DNA of 8,219 bases from Geothrix sp. (GCA_023701165.1 JAMPXL010000032.1:1-8219); one strand, 5' to 3'; numbered from the stretch's first letter, positions 1 to 5,908 are shown. Notes: generated by a model not told the origin, from the letters alone. Made by a program: numbers and translations.

Positions 1-335
1 CCGAAGCCGCCCTGAAGACCATCCACTTCGATTTCGACAAGTCCGACATCAAGGAAGCTGACCGCGCCCTCCTCCAGGGCATCGCCGACTTCATGAAGGC
101 CTACCCCGCCGCCAAGGTCGAGATCGAGGGCCACTGCGACGAGCGCGGCACCAACGAGTACAACCTGGCCCTCGGCAACCGCCGCGCCGCCGCTGCCCTG
201 GCCTACCTGAAGACCCTGGGTGTGGACGAAGCCCGCTTCACCACCATCAGCTTCGGCAAGGAAAAGCCCGTGTGCACCGAGGCCAAGGAAGCCTGCTGGA
301 GCCAGAACCGCCGCGGCGAGTTCAAGCTCAAGTAG
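1..335 (+). CDS. pal: Peptidoglycan-associated lipoprotein Pal, C-terminal OmpA-like domain (5' partial)
   Basis: This is the 3' part of a gene that begins before the window; the reading frame is open from base 3 and stops with TAG at 333-335, giving about 110 residues. It opens with IHFDFDKSDIKEAD, the first strand of an OmpA-C domain, followed by the diagnostic IEGHCDERGTNEYNLALGNRRA segment, whose Asp and Arg residues in this family bind the diaminopimelate of peptidoglycan. It ends in the QNRRGEFKLK strand. The match to Pal of the Tol-Pal system is strong: GHxDERGT-EYN-LG-RRA is the Pal version of the motif. The protein should sit in the outer membrane through an N-terminal lipid not seen here and bind the cell wall. 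A loop near the end carries two cysteines (VCTEAKEACW), absent from E. coli Pal, which could form a disulfide in the periplasm. The cpoB gene follows, as in many Tol-Pal operons, but a terminator lies between. tolQRAB may lie upstream, outside the window. Confidence 0.93.
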   Translation, partial: EAALKTIHFDFDKSDIKEADRALLQGIADFMKAYPAAKVEIEGHCDERGTNEYNLALGNRRAAAALAYLKTLGVDEARFTTISFGKEKPVCTEAKEACWSQNRRGEFKLK

Positions 336-351
336 GAGTCCGCATCGCATG

Positions 352-379
352 AAGCGGGGGCGCCAAGCCCCCGCTTTTT
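352..379 (+). terminator. Rho-independent terminator after pal
   Basis: A stem of 10 bp (arms at 352-361 and 367-376, core GCGGGGGC/GCCCCCGC) encloses a 5-nt GCCAA loop. It runs into five T residues at 375-379, the first two of which also pair in the stem. It lies 16 nt after the pal stop, so it should end most transcription from the pal operon. The cpoB start is only 34 nt further on, so cpoB is either expressed by read-through or from a promoter inside or just after this hairpin. Confidence 0.9.
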
Positions 380-404
380 CATTTAGGATGGAAGCATCTT
401 CCCT

Positions 405-408
405 GGAG
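405..408 (+). promoter_or_regulatory. Ribosome binding site of cpoB
   Basis: GGAG lies 5 nt before the ATG at 414, with the spacer TTCCC. It fixes the start of cpoB. Nearly the same SD-spacer sequence precedes the lipoprotein gene at 5919. Confidence 0.75.
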
Positions 409-413
409 TTCCC

Positions 414-1127
414 ATGAGCGCGCGCACGCTGCTACTTCCAGTCCTGATGACCCTGCTCGCCGTCGGCTGCGGATCCGAGGACCAGTTCCGCCGCGTGGAG
501 CAGGAGGTCGGCGACCTCAAACTCGAAGTCTTCAAGCTGCGCCAGCAGGTCGAGGACGGCAACAAGCGCGCCGAAGCCGAGCAGAAGGCCGCCCAGGAAT
601 CCCGGACCCAGGACCGGCGCTTCCAGGCGGACCTGCAGGAGAGCCTGCGCCAGGTCCAGGACACCACGCGGGTGCTGAACAACCGCCTGAACAGCCTGCC
701 CCGGGCCGGGGCCCGGCCCGCGGCGGACGCCCAGCCCTCGGCCCAGGTCTCCGAAGACGAACGCGCCTTCAATGCCGCCGTGCTGGATTACAACCGCGGC
801 AACTACCCCCTGGCCGCCGAAGGGCTGGACCTCTTCCTGAAGAACTACCCCCAGAGCGTCAAGCGGCCCGACGCGCTCTTCTTCCTGGGCCTCTGCCACT
901 ACAACCAGCGGACCTTCGACAAGGCCCAGCAGGCCTTCGACCGCATCATCCGAGACCACGCGGCCTCGCCCCAGTTCCTGCCCGCCAAGCTCAAGCGCGC
1001 TCAATGCCTGCTCAAACAGGGATTGAAACCCGCTGCAGTCAAGGCCTTCCGCGAATTGGTGGACGGTTATTCGGGCAGCGCCGAAGCCCGCACGGCCCAG
1101 CAGGAACTGAGCGATCTCGGCCTTTAA
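414..1127 (+). CDS. cpoB: Tol-Pal system protein CpoB/YbgF-like, lipoprotein form
   Basis: This 237-residue protein has a lipoprotein signal (LLLPVLMTLLAVGC, with Cys19 as the likely lipidated residue), a charged heptad-like region at about residues 22-95 that looks like a coiled coil, an Ala/Pro-rich linker (about 96-112), and three TPR-like repeats at about 117-148, 153-185 and 189-222. The repeats include YNRGNYPLAAEGLDLFLKNY and ALFFLGLCHYNQRTFDKAQQAF. A coiled coil followed by TPRs, placed directly after pal, is the arrangement of YbgF/CpoB, which in E. coli binds TolA and coordinates outer-membrane constriction with PBP1B during division. E. coli CpoB is periplasmic and soluble with a cleaved signal; the Cys19 lipobox here suggests a membrane-anchored version. 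The start ATG is supported by GGAG at 405-408, five bases upstream. Confidence is high for the domain architecture and good for the role. Confidence 0.88.
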   Translation: MSARTLLLPVLMTLLAVGCGSEDQFRRVEQEVGDLKLEVFKLRQQVEDGNKRAEAEQKAAQESRTQDRRFQADLQESLRQVQDTTRVLNNRLNSLPRAGARPAADAQPSAQVSEDERAFNAAVLDYNRGNYPLAAEGLDLFLKNYPQSVKRPDALFFLGLCHYNQRTFDKAQQAFDRIIRDHAASPQFLPAKLKRAQCLLKQGLKPAAVKAFRELVDGYSGSAEARTAQQELSDLGL

Positions 1128-1129
1128 CG

Positions 1130-2110
1130 ATGACCGCGGAGCATTGGCGCGTTCCCGTCCGCGTGGACTTCGCGGGGGGGACCCTGGATCTGTGGCCCAT
1201 CTACGCCATGATGGGCGGCTGCCTCACGGTCAATGCGGCCGTGGATCTCTGGATTGAGCTGGAGGTGGCCCGGAGCGGCCCTGGCCACCGGATCACCAGC
1301 CGGGACCTGGGCATCGACCTGGCCTTCGCCTCCTGGCCGGAGGAGCCGCCTGCAGAGCTCTCCTGGGCGTGGCGGGCGCTGGATGGGTCCGGCGCCCCGC
1401 CGGCGGCCGTCACCATCCACAGCCCCGTGCCCCAGGGCTCGGGCCTGGGGGTGTCCTCCTGTCTGGGCGTAGGCCTGCTGGGCAGCGCCCTCGGCGAGGA
1501 GGCCGGTGAAGGTCTTGCGCGTAAGATCGCGACTTTACGGGATTTGGAAAGTTGCGAGCTTCAAACGCCCGCGGGTTGGCAGGACTACTATCCGGCGGCC
1601 CTGGGCGGAGCCCTGGCGCTTCACTGGGACGGGCCCGAGCCGCGCTGGGAGCGCCTGGAGCCCCATCCGGGCCTGCTGGCGGATCTGGTGGTGTTCTACA
1701 CCGGGAAGCCGCACCACTCGGGCATGACCAACTGGGAGGCCTACAGGCGGTTCATCGAGGGCGATGCGCAGACGCGAGGGGCCCTGTCCGACATCCGGCA
1801 GATCGCCCGGGACATGGCGGCAGCCCTGCCGACAGACCCTGCCGAAGTGGCGTCGCTGCTGGAGCGCGAAGGCCAGGCCCGCCTCCGGCTTTCCCCGGCG
1901 GTGGAGACCGATGCCATGCGCGCCGTGCGGGACCGGGGCCGCCGCGAGGGCTGGTACGCGGGCATGAAACCCTGTGGTGCCGGGGGCGGCGGCTGCTGCC
2001 TGCTGGTGGTGAAGGACGGCCGCCGGGATGAGGCGGAGGCGGCCCTGCGGGGCATGGGCCTGCCGCCCCTGGACCTGCGGATTACCCCGAAGGGGCTGCA
2101 CAGGCTCTGA
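1130..2110 (+). CDS. GHMP-family sugar kinase (HddA-like; substrate unknown)
   Basis: This 326-residue protein carries all three GHMP kinase signatures. The N-terminal strand is VPVRVDFAGGTLDL (residues 8-21, substrate side, close to the RxSFAGGGTD form of HddA-type kinases). The ATP-binding loop is PVPQGSGLGVSSC (about 99-111). The C-terminal glycine loop is CGAGGGGCCLLV (about 282-293). TPAGWQDYYPAALGG (146-160) matches the GGWQDQ-AA-GG segment of D-glycero-D-manno-heptose 7-phosphate kinase and fucokinase-like proteins. Such enzymes phosphorylate a sugar or sugar phosphate at the expense of ATP in the cytoplasm, often for nucleotide-sugar supply to surface glycans. No heptose isomerase, phosphatase or nucleotidyltransferase is adjacent, so the substrate cannot be assigned. 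The ATG at 1130 is chosen over longer in-frame options because it gives the family-typical N-terminus. It has no close Shine-Dalgarno and sits 2 nt after the cpoB stop, which suggests translational coupling. The last 29 bp overlap the convergent mutY. Confidence 0.85.
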   Translation: MTAEHWRVPVRVDFAGGTLDLWPIYAMMGGCLTVNAAVDLWIELEVARSGPGHRITSRDLGIDLAFASWPEEPPAELSWAWRALDGSGAPPAAVTIHSPVPQGSGLGVSSCLGVGLLGSALGEEAGEGLARKIATLRDLESCELQTPAGWQDYYPAALGGALALHWDGPEPRWERLEPHPGLLADLVVFYTGKPHHSGMTNWEAYRRFIEGDAQTRGALSDIRQIARDMAAALPTDPAEVASLLEREGQARLRLSPAVETDAMRAVRDRGRREGWYAGMKPCGAGGGGCCLLVVKDGRRDEAEAALRGMGLPPLDLRITPKGLHRL

Positions 2111-3182
2111 TCAAGGCGGCCAGGTCCGGCGCCTCAAGCGGCGGCTGGCCTGGGGTGGCCATGAGACCGCGCAAGCGCTGATCCCGCTTGCCGAGGGGTA
2201 GCGTCCCCACATCGGCCAGGGAGACCCAGCGAAGGCCCTCTGCGGCCTTGAAGCGCGTGCCGAGGCGCAGATGCAGTGGGCTCACCTGCTCGCGGCGGTG
2301 GGTGTAGACCTGGGTCCAGCCAGGCCACGCCTGGAGAGGGGCCGGCTCTTGGTCCGCGGCCTGGGGCGGGAATTCGGCGGCGCCCAGGGCGGGCCAGCGC
2401 CAGAGGCCCGCCAGAAGCCCCTTCGCAGCCGGTGGGTGGAGCAGAAGGTGCCCCTCGGCCTCGAAGGCCACGAGCCACAGGAGGGACGCCTTCGGCTTCG
2501 TTCGTTTCGCCGCGGGCGGGATGGCCCCCGTGCGCCCCGCCAAGCGGGCAGCGCAACGGTCCCCAAGCGGACAGGCGCCGCAGGCGGGTGTGGGCCCGCA
2601 GACCGTGGCGCCCAGTTCCATGATCGCCTGTGTCATACGGGAGGGGCCGTGGGCTGCGAGCGCTGGGGCCAGCCAGGCGCGCAGATCCGCGGCTGCGCGC
2701 CTGGGATCGCCCTCGATCAGCAGCAGCCGGGCCAGCACGCGGAAGGCGTTGCCATCCAGGGCAGGCGCGGGCCACTGGAAGGCGATGGAGCCCACGGCAG
2801 CGGCGGTGTAGGGCCCCAGGCCCGGGAGGCCCGCCAGGCCTTCGAGATCGCCGGGCCAGCCCTCGGCGGCCACGGAAGCTGCGGCAGCTTTGAGGAACCT
2901 TGCCCGCCGGTAGTAGCCGAGGCCCTCCCAGGCCTTGTGGATGGTGTCCTCATCGGCCTCCGCGAGAGCCTCGGGGCCAGGGAACTGCGCCATCCAGCGC
3001 GTGAAATACGGGACCACCGTGGCCACCTGGGTCTGCTGAAGCATCAGCTCCGATACCAGCACCGCGTAGGGGTCCGGATGGGGCGCATCCAGCTCCCGCG
3101 CGCGCCAGGGCAGGTCGCGCCGCACCCGATCGAACCAGGGGGCCAGGGGGGCGAGGAGATCAGCGGAAGCAGGCCACGGCAT
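2082..3182 (-). CDS. mutY: A/G-specific adenine glycosylase MutY
   Basis: This 366-residue enzyme removes adenine mispaired with 8-oxoguanine in DNA, starting base excision repair. The catalytic Glu45 sits in VSELMLQQTQVATVVPYF (43-60). The helix-hairpin-helix is GLPGLGPYTAAAVGSIAF (118-135). The catalytic Asp143 is in ALDGNAFRVLAR. Four cysteines at 195, 201, 204 and 210 provide the [4Fe-4S] site. Residues from about 230 form the Nudix-like C-terminal domain that recognises 8-oxoG, with VYTHRREQ in the place of the usual F-S-H loop. The cysteine spacing is C-X5-C-X2-C-X5-C; the usual first loop is X6, so this one is a residue short. Length is normal for the family. The ATG is at 3182, with AGG about 8 nt upstream as a modest ribosome site. 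The stop (TAA) lies inside the convergent kinase gene. Confidence 0.95.
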   Translation of the reverse strand: MPWPASADLLAPLAPWFDRVRRDLPWRARELDAPHPDPYAVLVSELMLQQTQVATVVPYFTRWMAQFPGPEALAEADEDTIHKAWEGLGYYRRARFLKAAAASVAAEGWPGDLEGLAGLPGLGPYTAAAVGSIAFQWPAPALDGNAFRVLARLLLIEGDPRRAAADLRAWLAPALAAHGPSRMTQAIMELGATVCGPTPACGACPLGDRCAARLAGRTGAIPPAAKRTKPKASLLWLVAFEAEGHLLLHPPAAKGLLAGLWRWPALGAAEFPPQAADQEPAPLQAWPGWTQVYTHRREQVSPLHLRLGTRFKAAEGLRWVSLADVGTLPLGKRDQRLRGLMATPGQPPLEAPDLAALIRACAAPSG

Positions 3183-3364
3183 CGTTCGAACCTATCAGGC
3201 GCTCCCTTTGGAGAACACCTCTGGGTGCAGACATGGTGGTGATTCCGATCGAAGTTATCCTGTTAGAGCCTTACCATTCAGCCGCGAATATGTCCTTGGG
3301 TTCAGGCATAGCCTGATGCAATCGCGTCCGAGGATATCGACATTCGTTGGGTTCGGAGGTCGCC
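3183..3364. other. Divergent intergenic region between mutY and the Kelch-type gene
   Basis: This 182-bp stretch is richer in A and T than its surroundings and should hold the promoters of both flanking genes. I could not find a -35/-10 pair with acceptable spacing on either strand. It contains a small hairpin, TCAGGC-ATA-GCCTGA (3302-3316), and a possible distant partner ATCAGGC near 3193, both too short to interpret. GGAGG at 3355-3359 is the ribosome site of the downstream gene. Confidence 0.5.
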
Positions 3365-4204
3365 ATGGGAAAGACCCGCTTTCATGGCCCCGGTAGACCC
3401 GCGGCTGCGCGCCCCAGCCCATCGCATGGCCCTGGGACAGAGGCGGCTCGGACGGGTGGTGCGGGTGTCCCCGGCCTCTCGGGATCCCGTTTCAGCCGTG
3501 CGGGAATGGTCATCGCAGGCGGCCTGCTCTCTGTGTGGCTGATCCTGATCCAGTGCGCCTGCGGTGGCGGTCCGAGTGATCCGCGGCCGGTCCATGGGGC
3601 AGGAAGGCCCCCCTCTCTTTATTATCCGAACTCGACCCAGACCTGCTACCCGGGAACGGGAATCCGGGACATGCTTCCGGCCATCCAATGGAATGCCTAC
3701 CCAGGATCTGCCGCACCATCCTCATTCACCGCCTCGCCTGCCTTGCCTGCCGGGCTGAAGCTGGATGCGCAGACAGGTGCCATCTCAGGCACCCCCACCC
3801 TCGCCTCGCCCTTGCCCATGACCGGATATTCAATCCAGGCGCAACTCGATCAGGTGGGTCCCCTTCAGACCGACATCTACCTTTCGGTGCTGAACGACGC
3901 CGCCAAACATCTCGCAGTGCACCGGACGGGTCATTCCGCCCTGCCGCTGCCTTCGGGGAAGGTGCTGTTCTCAGGCGGGTTGTCGACCTCGATCTCCGGG
4001 GGGCTGCCTGTGGGCACCTGGGACGCTCTGGAGTGTTTCGATCCCGTCTCCGGGAATGTCAGCCCCACAGGGGGCGGATACGAGTTCACGGGGGGGACCG
4101 CCACGCTGCTGCCCGGCGGGAAGGTCCTTTTCTGTCCCGGGTTCGGGAACAAGGGCACGCTCTACGATCCTGCCGTCGGAACCTTCAAGCTGAACGGGTT
4201 TTGA
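3365..4204 (+). CDS. Exported Ig/Kelch-type protein, probably 3'-truncated
   Basis: The 279-residue product has a long basic, Pro/Gly-rich N-terminal tail (1-47), then a hydrophobic segment (48-63, MVIAGGLLSVWLILIQ) followed by CACGGG. This looks like an atypical lipoprotein or membrane-anchor signal. Residues about 84-176 resemble a putative-Ig (He_PIG) domain, with LPAGLKLDAQTGAISGTP as its hallmark. From residue 187 there are Kelch/galactose-oxidase-like elements: HRTGHSALPLPSGKVLFSGGL, then ALECFDPVSG, then GGTATLLPGGKVLFCPG and TLYDPAVGTF. Only about two blades are present before TGA, whereas such propellers normally need six or seven, so the gene is probably truncated or decayed. No continuation of the repeat is seen beyond the stop. 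The ATG at 3365 has GGAGG five bases upstream; an internal ATG at 3506 would give a shorter signal peptide but lacks a good ribosome site. Base composition is less GC-rich than in neighbours, hinting at accessory origin. Role unknown; surface or periplasmic location is inferred. Confidence 0.7.
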   Translation: MGKTRFHGPGRPAAARPSPSHGPGTEAARTGGAGVPGLSGSRFSRAGMVIAGGLLSVWLILIQCACGGGPSDPRPVHGAGRPPSLYYPNSTQTCYPGTGIRDMLPAIQWNAYPGSAAPSSFTASPALPAGLKLDAQTGAISGTPTLASPLPMTGYSIQAQLDQVGPLQTDIYLSVLNDAAKHLAVHRTGHSALPLPSGKVLFSGGLSTSISGGLPVGTWDALECFDPVSGNVSPTGGGYEFTGGTATLLPGGKVLFCPGFGNKGTLYDPAVGTFKLNGF

Positions 4205-4224
4205 TGTCCTGCGGGTGAAACGCA

Positions 4225-4250
4225 AAAGAGCGCCGCTTCCGGCGCTCTTT
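4225..4250. terminator. Bidirectional Rho-independent terminator between the Kelch-type gene and tRNA-Leu
   Basis: An 11-bp stem (4225-4235 with 4240-4250, AAAGAGCGCCG/CGGCGCTCTTT) closes a 4-nt CTTC loop. On the + strand it is followed by CTTTT and can end transcription of the Kelch-type gene. On the - strand the stem ends in a run of T (complement of 4224-4227) just 4 nt beyond the CCA end of the tRNA, so it should also terminate the tRNA transcript. Confidence 0.88.
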
Positions 4251-4254
4251 CTTT

Positions 4255-4340
4255 TGGTGCCCGCGAGCAGACTCGAACTGCTACGGCTTGTGGCCACCAC
4301 CCCCTCAAGATGGCGTGTCTACCAATTTCACCACGCGGGC
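4255..4340 (-). tRNA. tRNA-Leu (anticodon GAG), CCA encoded
   Basis: Read on the minus strand, 86 bases fold as a class II tRNA. The 7-bp acceptor GCCCGCG pairs with CGCGGGC, followed by discriminator A and an encoded CCA (4255-4257). The D-loop region is AATTGGTAGAC. The anticodon stem CCATC/GGTGG encloses the loop TTGAGGG, giving anticodon GAG at 4304-4306. A long variable arm (GGC-CACAA-GCC) is typical of leucine tRNAs, and the T arm is AGCAG-TTCGAGT-CTGCT. It reads CUC and CUU codons. It closely resembles E. coli leuU, which also lies next to secG. It has its own likely promoter and terminator. Confidence 0.97.
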
Positions 4341-4353
4341 ACGTGGAACAACC

Positions 4354-4382
4354 ATCATCTCCCAAAGCGCGGACCCAGTCAA
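4354..4382 (-). promoter_or_regulatory. Sigma70-type promoter of tRNA-Leu
   Basis: On the minus strand, TTGACT (complement of 4377-4382, 5 of 6 to TTGACA) is separated by exactly 17 nt from GATGAT (complement of 4354-4359, 4 of 6 to TATAAT). The tRNA 5' end lies 13 nt further on, leaving a leader of about 6 nt after the expected start. Position and spacing fit a dedicated tRNA promoter, in addition to any read-through from secG. Confidence 0.6.
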
Positions 4383-4409
4383 TGTCCCGTTTTGCAGGAG
4401 ATGGACCGG

Positions 4410-4754
4410 CTACTGCTTCGCGGGTGCGTGCGCCGGGGCCGGGGCCGGGATGGGCGCGGGGGCGGCCGGCGCCGGAGCCGTGACCGCGGGTTTGTCGGCG
4501 GTCTTCTCCAGGACGGAGCGGTTGCTGCGGATGATCAGCACTTCGATGAAGAGCGTGGTGCCCAGGAAGCCCGCCGCCAGCCAGTAGGTGGCCTTGGAGA
4601 GGAAGGGCGTGGCGCCCTGGGCGCCGAAGGCGGAATTCGCGCCGCCGCCGCCGAAGGAGGCGCCGAGGCCGCCCTTGGTGCCGGGCTGCAGCAGGATCGC
4701 CCCGATGAGCAGGACACCGAAAAGGATCAGAAGCGCGAGGGCGAGGCCATTCAT
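4410..4754 (-). CDS. secG: Protein translocase subunit SecG
   Basis: This 114-residue protein has two membrane segments, at about 3-22 and 55-75, joined by the conserved cytoplasmic loop LLQPGTKGGLGASFGGGGANSAFGAQGATPFLSKAT, which is the SecG signature. SecG is the small auxiliary subunit of the SecYEG channel in the inner membrane and helps SecA-driven export. The C-terminal tail after residue 90 is almost only Ala and Pro (PAPAPAP), a low-complexity extension seen in many GC-rich lineages and probably flexible. The start ATG at 4754 has GGAG five bases upstream (complement of 4760-4763). The DAHP synthase gene ends 38 nt upstream on the same strand, and tRNA-Leu(GAG) lies 69 nt downstream, so a co-transcribed unit is likely. 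A 12-bp perfect palindrome, ACGCCCGGGCGT (4781-4792), sits directly after the upstream stop codon. Confidence 0.95.
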   Translation of the reverse strand: MNGLALALLILFGVLLIGAILLQPGTKGGLGASFGGGGANSAFGAQGATPFLSKATYWLAAGFLGTTLFIEVLIIRSNRSVLEKTADKPAVTAPAPAAPAPIPAPAPAHAPAKQ

Positions 4755-4792
4755 GGAAACTCCGAACCATCTAGTCTGTCACGCCCGGGCGT

Positions 4793-5824
4793 TTACATCC
4801 AGAGCCCTGTGAGGCTGGGGGCCTGGAGGGCGCGGTGGACGGCCTGGGCCCGCTCCACCAGGCGGATGAAGTCCGAGGGCAGGAGGGCCTGGGGGCCATC
4901 GCTCAGGGCCTTCTCGGGGTTGCAGTGGGTCTCCACCAGCAGGCCGTCGGCGCCGGCAGCCACGCCGGCCAGGCCGCAGGGGATGACCAGATCCCGCCGC
5001 CCCGTGGCGTGGCTGGGATCCACCATCACGGGCAGGTGGGTGAGCGCCTTGGCCGCGGGGACGACGCTGACATCCAGCGTGTTGCGGGCATGGTCGGACC
5101 AGGTGCGGATGCCCCGTTCGCAGAGGACCACGTTCCGGTTGCCCTCGCCCAGCACATACTCCGCGGCGTAGAGCCATTCCTCCAAGGTGGCGGAGGGGCC
5201 CCGCTTGAGCAGCACGGGCTTCCCGCAGCGTCCGGCCCGGCGCAGCAAGGCGAAGTTCTGCATGTTGCGGGCCCCGATCTGCACCATGTCGGCGCTGCGC
5301 TCCACGTCGTCGAAGGTCTCGACCTCCGTGGCCTCGGTGACGATGCCCAGGCCGAATTCCGCCCGGGCCTCCTCCAGCAGGCGCAGGCCCTCCAGACCCA
5401 GGCCCTGGAAGGCGTAGGGGCTGGTGCGGGGCTTGAAGGCGCCCGCCCTCAGCAGCTTCACGCCGGCCTCGGCCACATAGCGGGCCACGGTGAAGAGCTG
5501 CTCGCGGCTCTCCACGCCGCAGGGGCCGCCCACCAGGACCAGGTCCGCTCCGCCGATCCTCACCCCGCGCACGTCCACGACGGTGCGCCCCGCGGCGGCA
5601 TCGGCGCTGGCGAGCTTGTAGGGGCTGGTGATGGGGACCACGCGGCGCACCCCCGCCATGGGCTCGATGCGGTCGGGCTTGAGTGCCCTGGAGGCATTGG
5701 GCGCCACGATGCTGAGGGCCTCCGGCGTCTCGTTCACCTGGCTGCGGACGCCCGCGGACTCCAGCAGGGCCAAGACCTCCCCGACCTGTTCCCGGGTCGC
5801 GGAAGGGTGCATGAGGATGAGCAT
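4793..5824 (-). CDS. aroF: 3-deoxy-7-phosphoheptulonate (DAHP) synthase, type I-beta with N-terminal ferredoxin-like domain
   Basis: This enzyme condenses phosphoenolpyruvate and erythrose 4-phosphate, the first step of the shikimate pathway to aromatic amino acids. The 343-residue protein starts with a domain of about 70 residues (MLILMHPSATREQVGEVLALL, through SPYKL) like the ferredoxin-like regulatory domain of Thermotoga maritima DAHP synthase, which mediates feedback inhibition. The TIM-barrel catalytic domain follows, with GGPCGVES (Cys102 metal ligand), RAGAFKPRTSPYAFQGLG (126-143), IGARNMQNF (183-191), KPVLLKRG, LCERGIRT, DPSHATGRRD (His272 ligand), VETHCNP (Glu298 ligand) and SDGPQ (Asp309 ligand). 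All key residues are present and the length is normal. The start ATG at 5824 has GAGG about 4 nt upstream; a second Met at residue 5 is less likely. It is divergent from the lipoprotein gene at 5919 and upstream of secG. The class is certain; the gene symbol is by family convention. Confidence 0.95.
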   Translation of the reverse strand: MLILMHPSATREQVGEVLALLESAGVRSQVNETPEALSIVAPNASRALKPDRIEPMAGVRRVVPITSPYKLASADAAAGRTVVDVRGVRIGGADLVLVGGPCGVESREQLFTVARYVAEAGVKLLRAGAFKPRTSPYAFQGLGLEGLRLLEEARAEFGLGIVTEATEVETFDDVERSADMVQIGARNMQNFALLRRAGRCGKPVLLKRGPSATLEEWLYAAEYVLGEGNRNVVLCERGIRTWSDHARNTLDVSVVPAAKALTHLPVMVDPSHATGRRDLVIPCGLAGVAAGADGLLVETHCNPEKALSDGPQALLPSDFIRLVERAQAVHRALQAPSLTGLWM

Positions 5825-5845
5825 GGGGCCTCGCAGCGAAGGCTC

Positions 5846-5880
5846 ATTCTAGCCTCCAGCCCCCGGCCTGTCTGGACAGG
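5846..5880 (-). promoter_or_regulatory. Putative DAHP synthase promoter with a palindrome over the -35
   Basis: On the minus strand, TAGAAT (complement of 5846-5851, 5 of 6 to TATAAT) lies 17 nt from CAGACA (complement of 5869-5874, 4 of 6 to TTGACA). The start codon is 21 nt beyond the -10, so the leader would be about 14 nt. The -35 hexamer falls inside a perfect inverted repeat CCTGTC-TG-GACAGG (5867-5880), which could be an operator for a repressor. This is a pattern match only; the regulator is unknown. Confidence 0.42.
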
Positions 5881-5908
5881 GGGCCCTGCGGCACCCAGAC
5901 TTGGGCCC

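Noticed and set aside
432..1004. Open - frame opposite cpoB
   Set aside because: It is antisense to a clear coiled-coil/TPR protein, and its translation is a Gly/Val/Leu-rich repeat of the TPR complement.
1004..1129. Longer N-terminus for the sugar kinase starting inside cpoB
   Set aside because: The added residues show no family similarity and come from out-of-frame cpoB sequence; the ATG at 1130 gives the normal kinase start.
3181..3192. GTTCGAAC near the mutY start, resembling a T-arm fragment of a tRNA and a possible attachment site matching tRNA-Leu
   Set aside because: Only about five to six bases match the tRNA-Leu T arm; no extended direct repeat of the tRNA 3' end was found, and no integrase is present.
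2271..3242. Open + frame of 323 codons opposite mutY
   Set aside because: The minus strand encodes complete MutY. The + frame has no recognisable domain and the composition expected of an antisense frame.
3347..3364. TTG start six codons upstream for the Kelch-type protein
   Set aside because: The ATG at 3365 has a GGAGG with ideal spacing, and that GGAGG would lie inside the longer reading frame.
4781..4792. Perfect 12-bp palindrome ACGCCCGGGCGT after the DAHP synthase stop, as a possible terminator
   Set aside because: There is no loop beyond four bases and no T run follows on the minus strand, so it is unlikely to terminate; it is recorded only as a palindrome.
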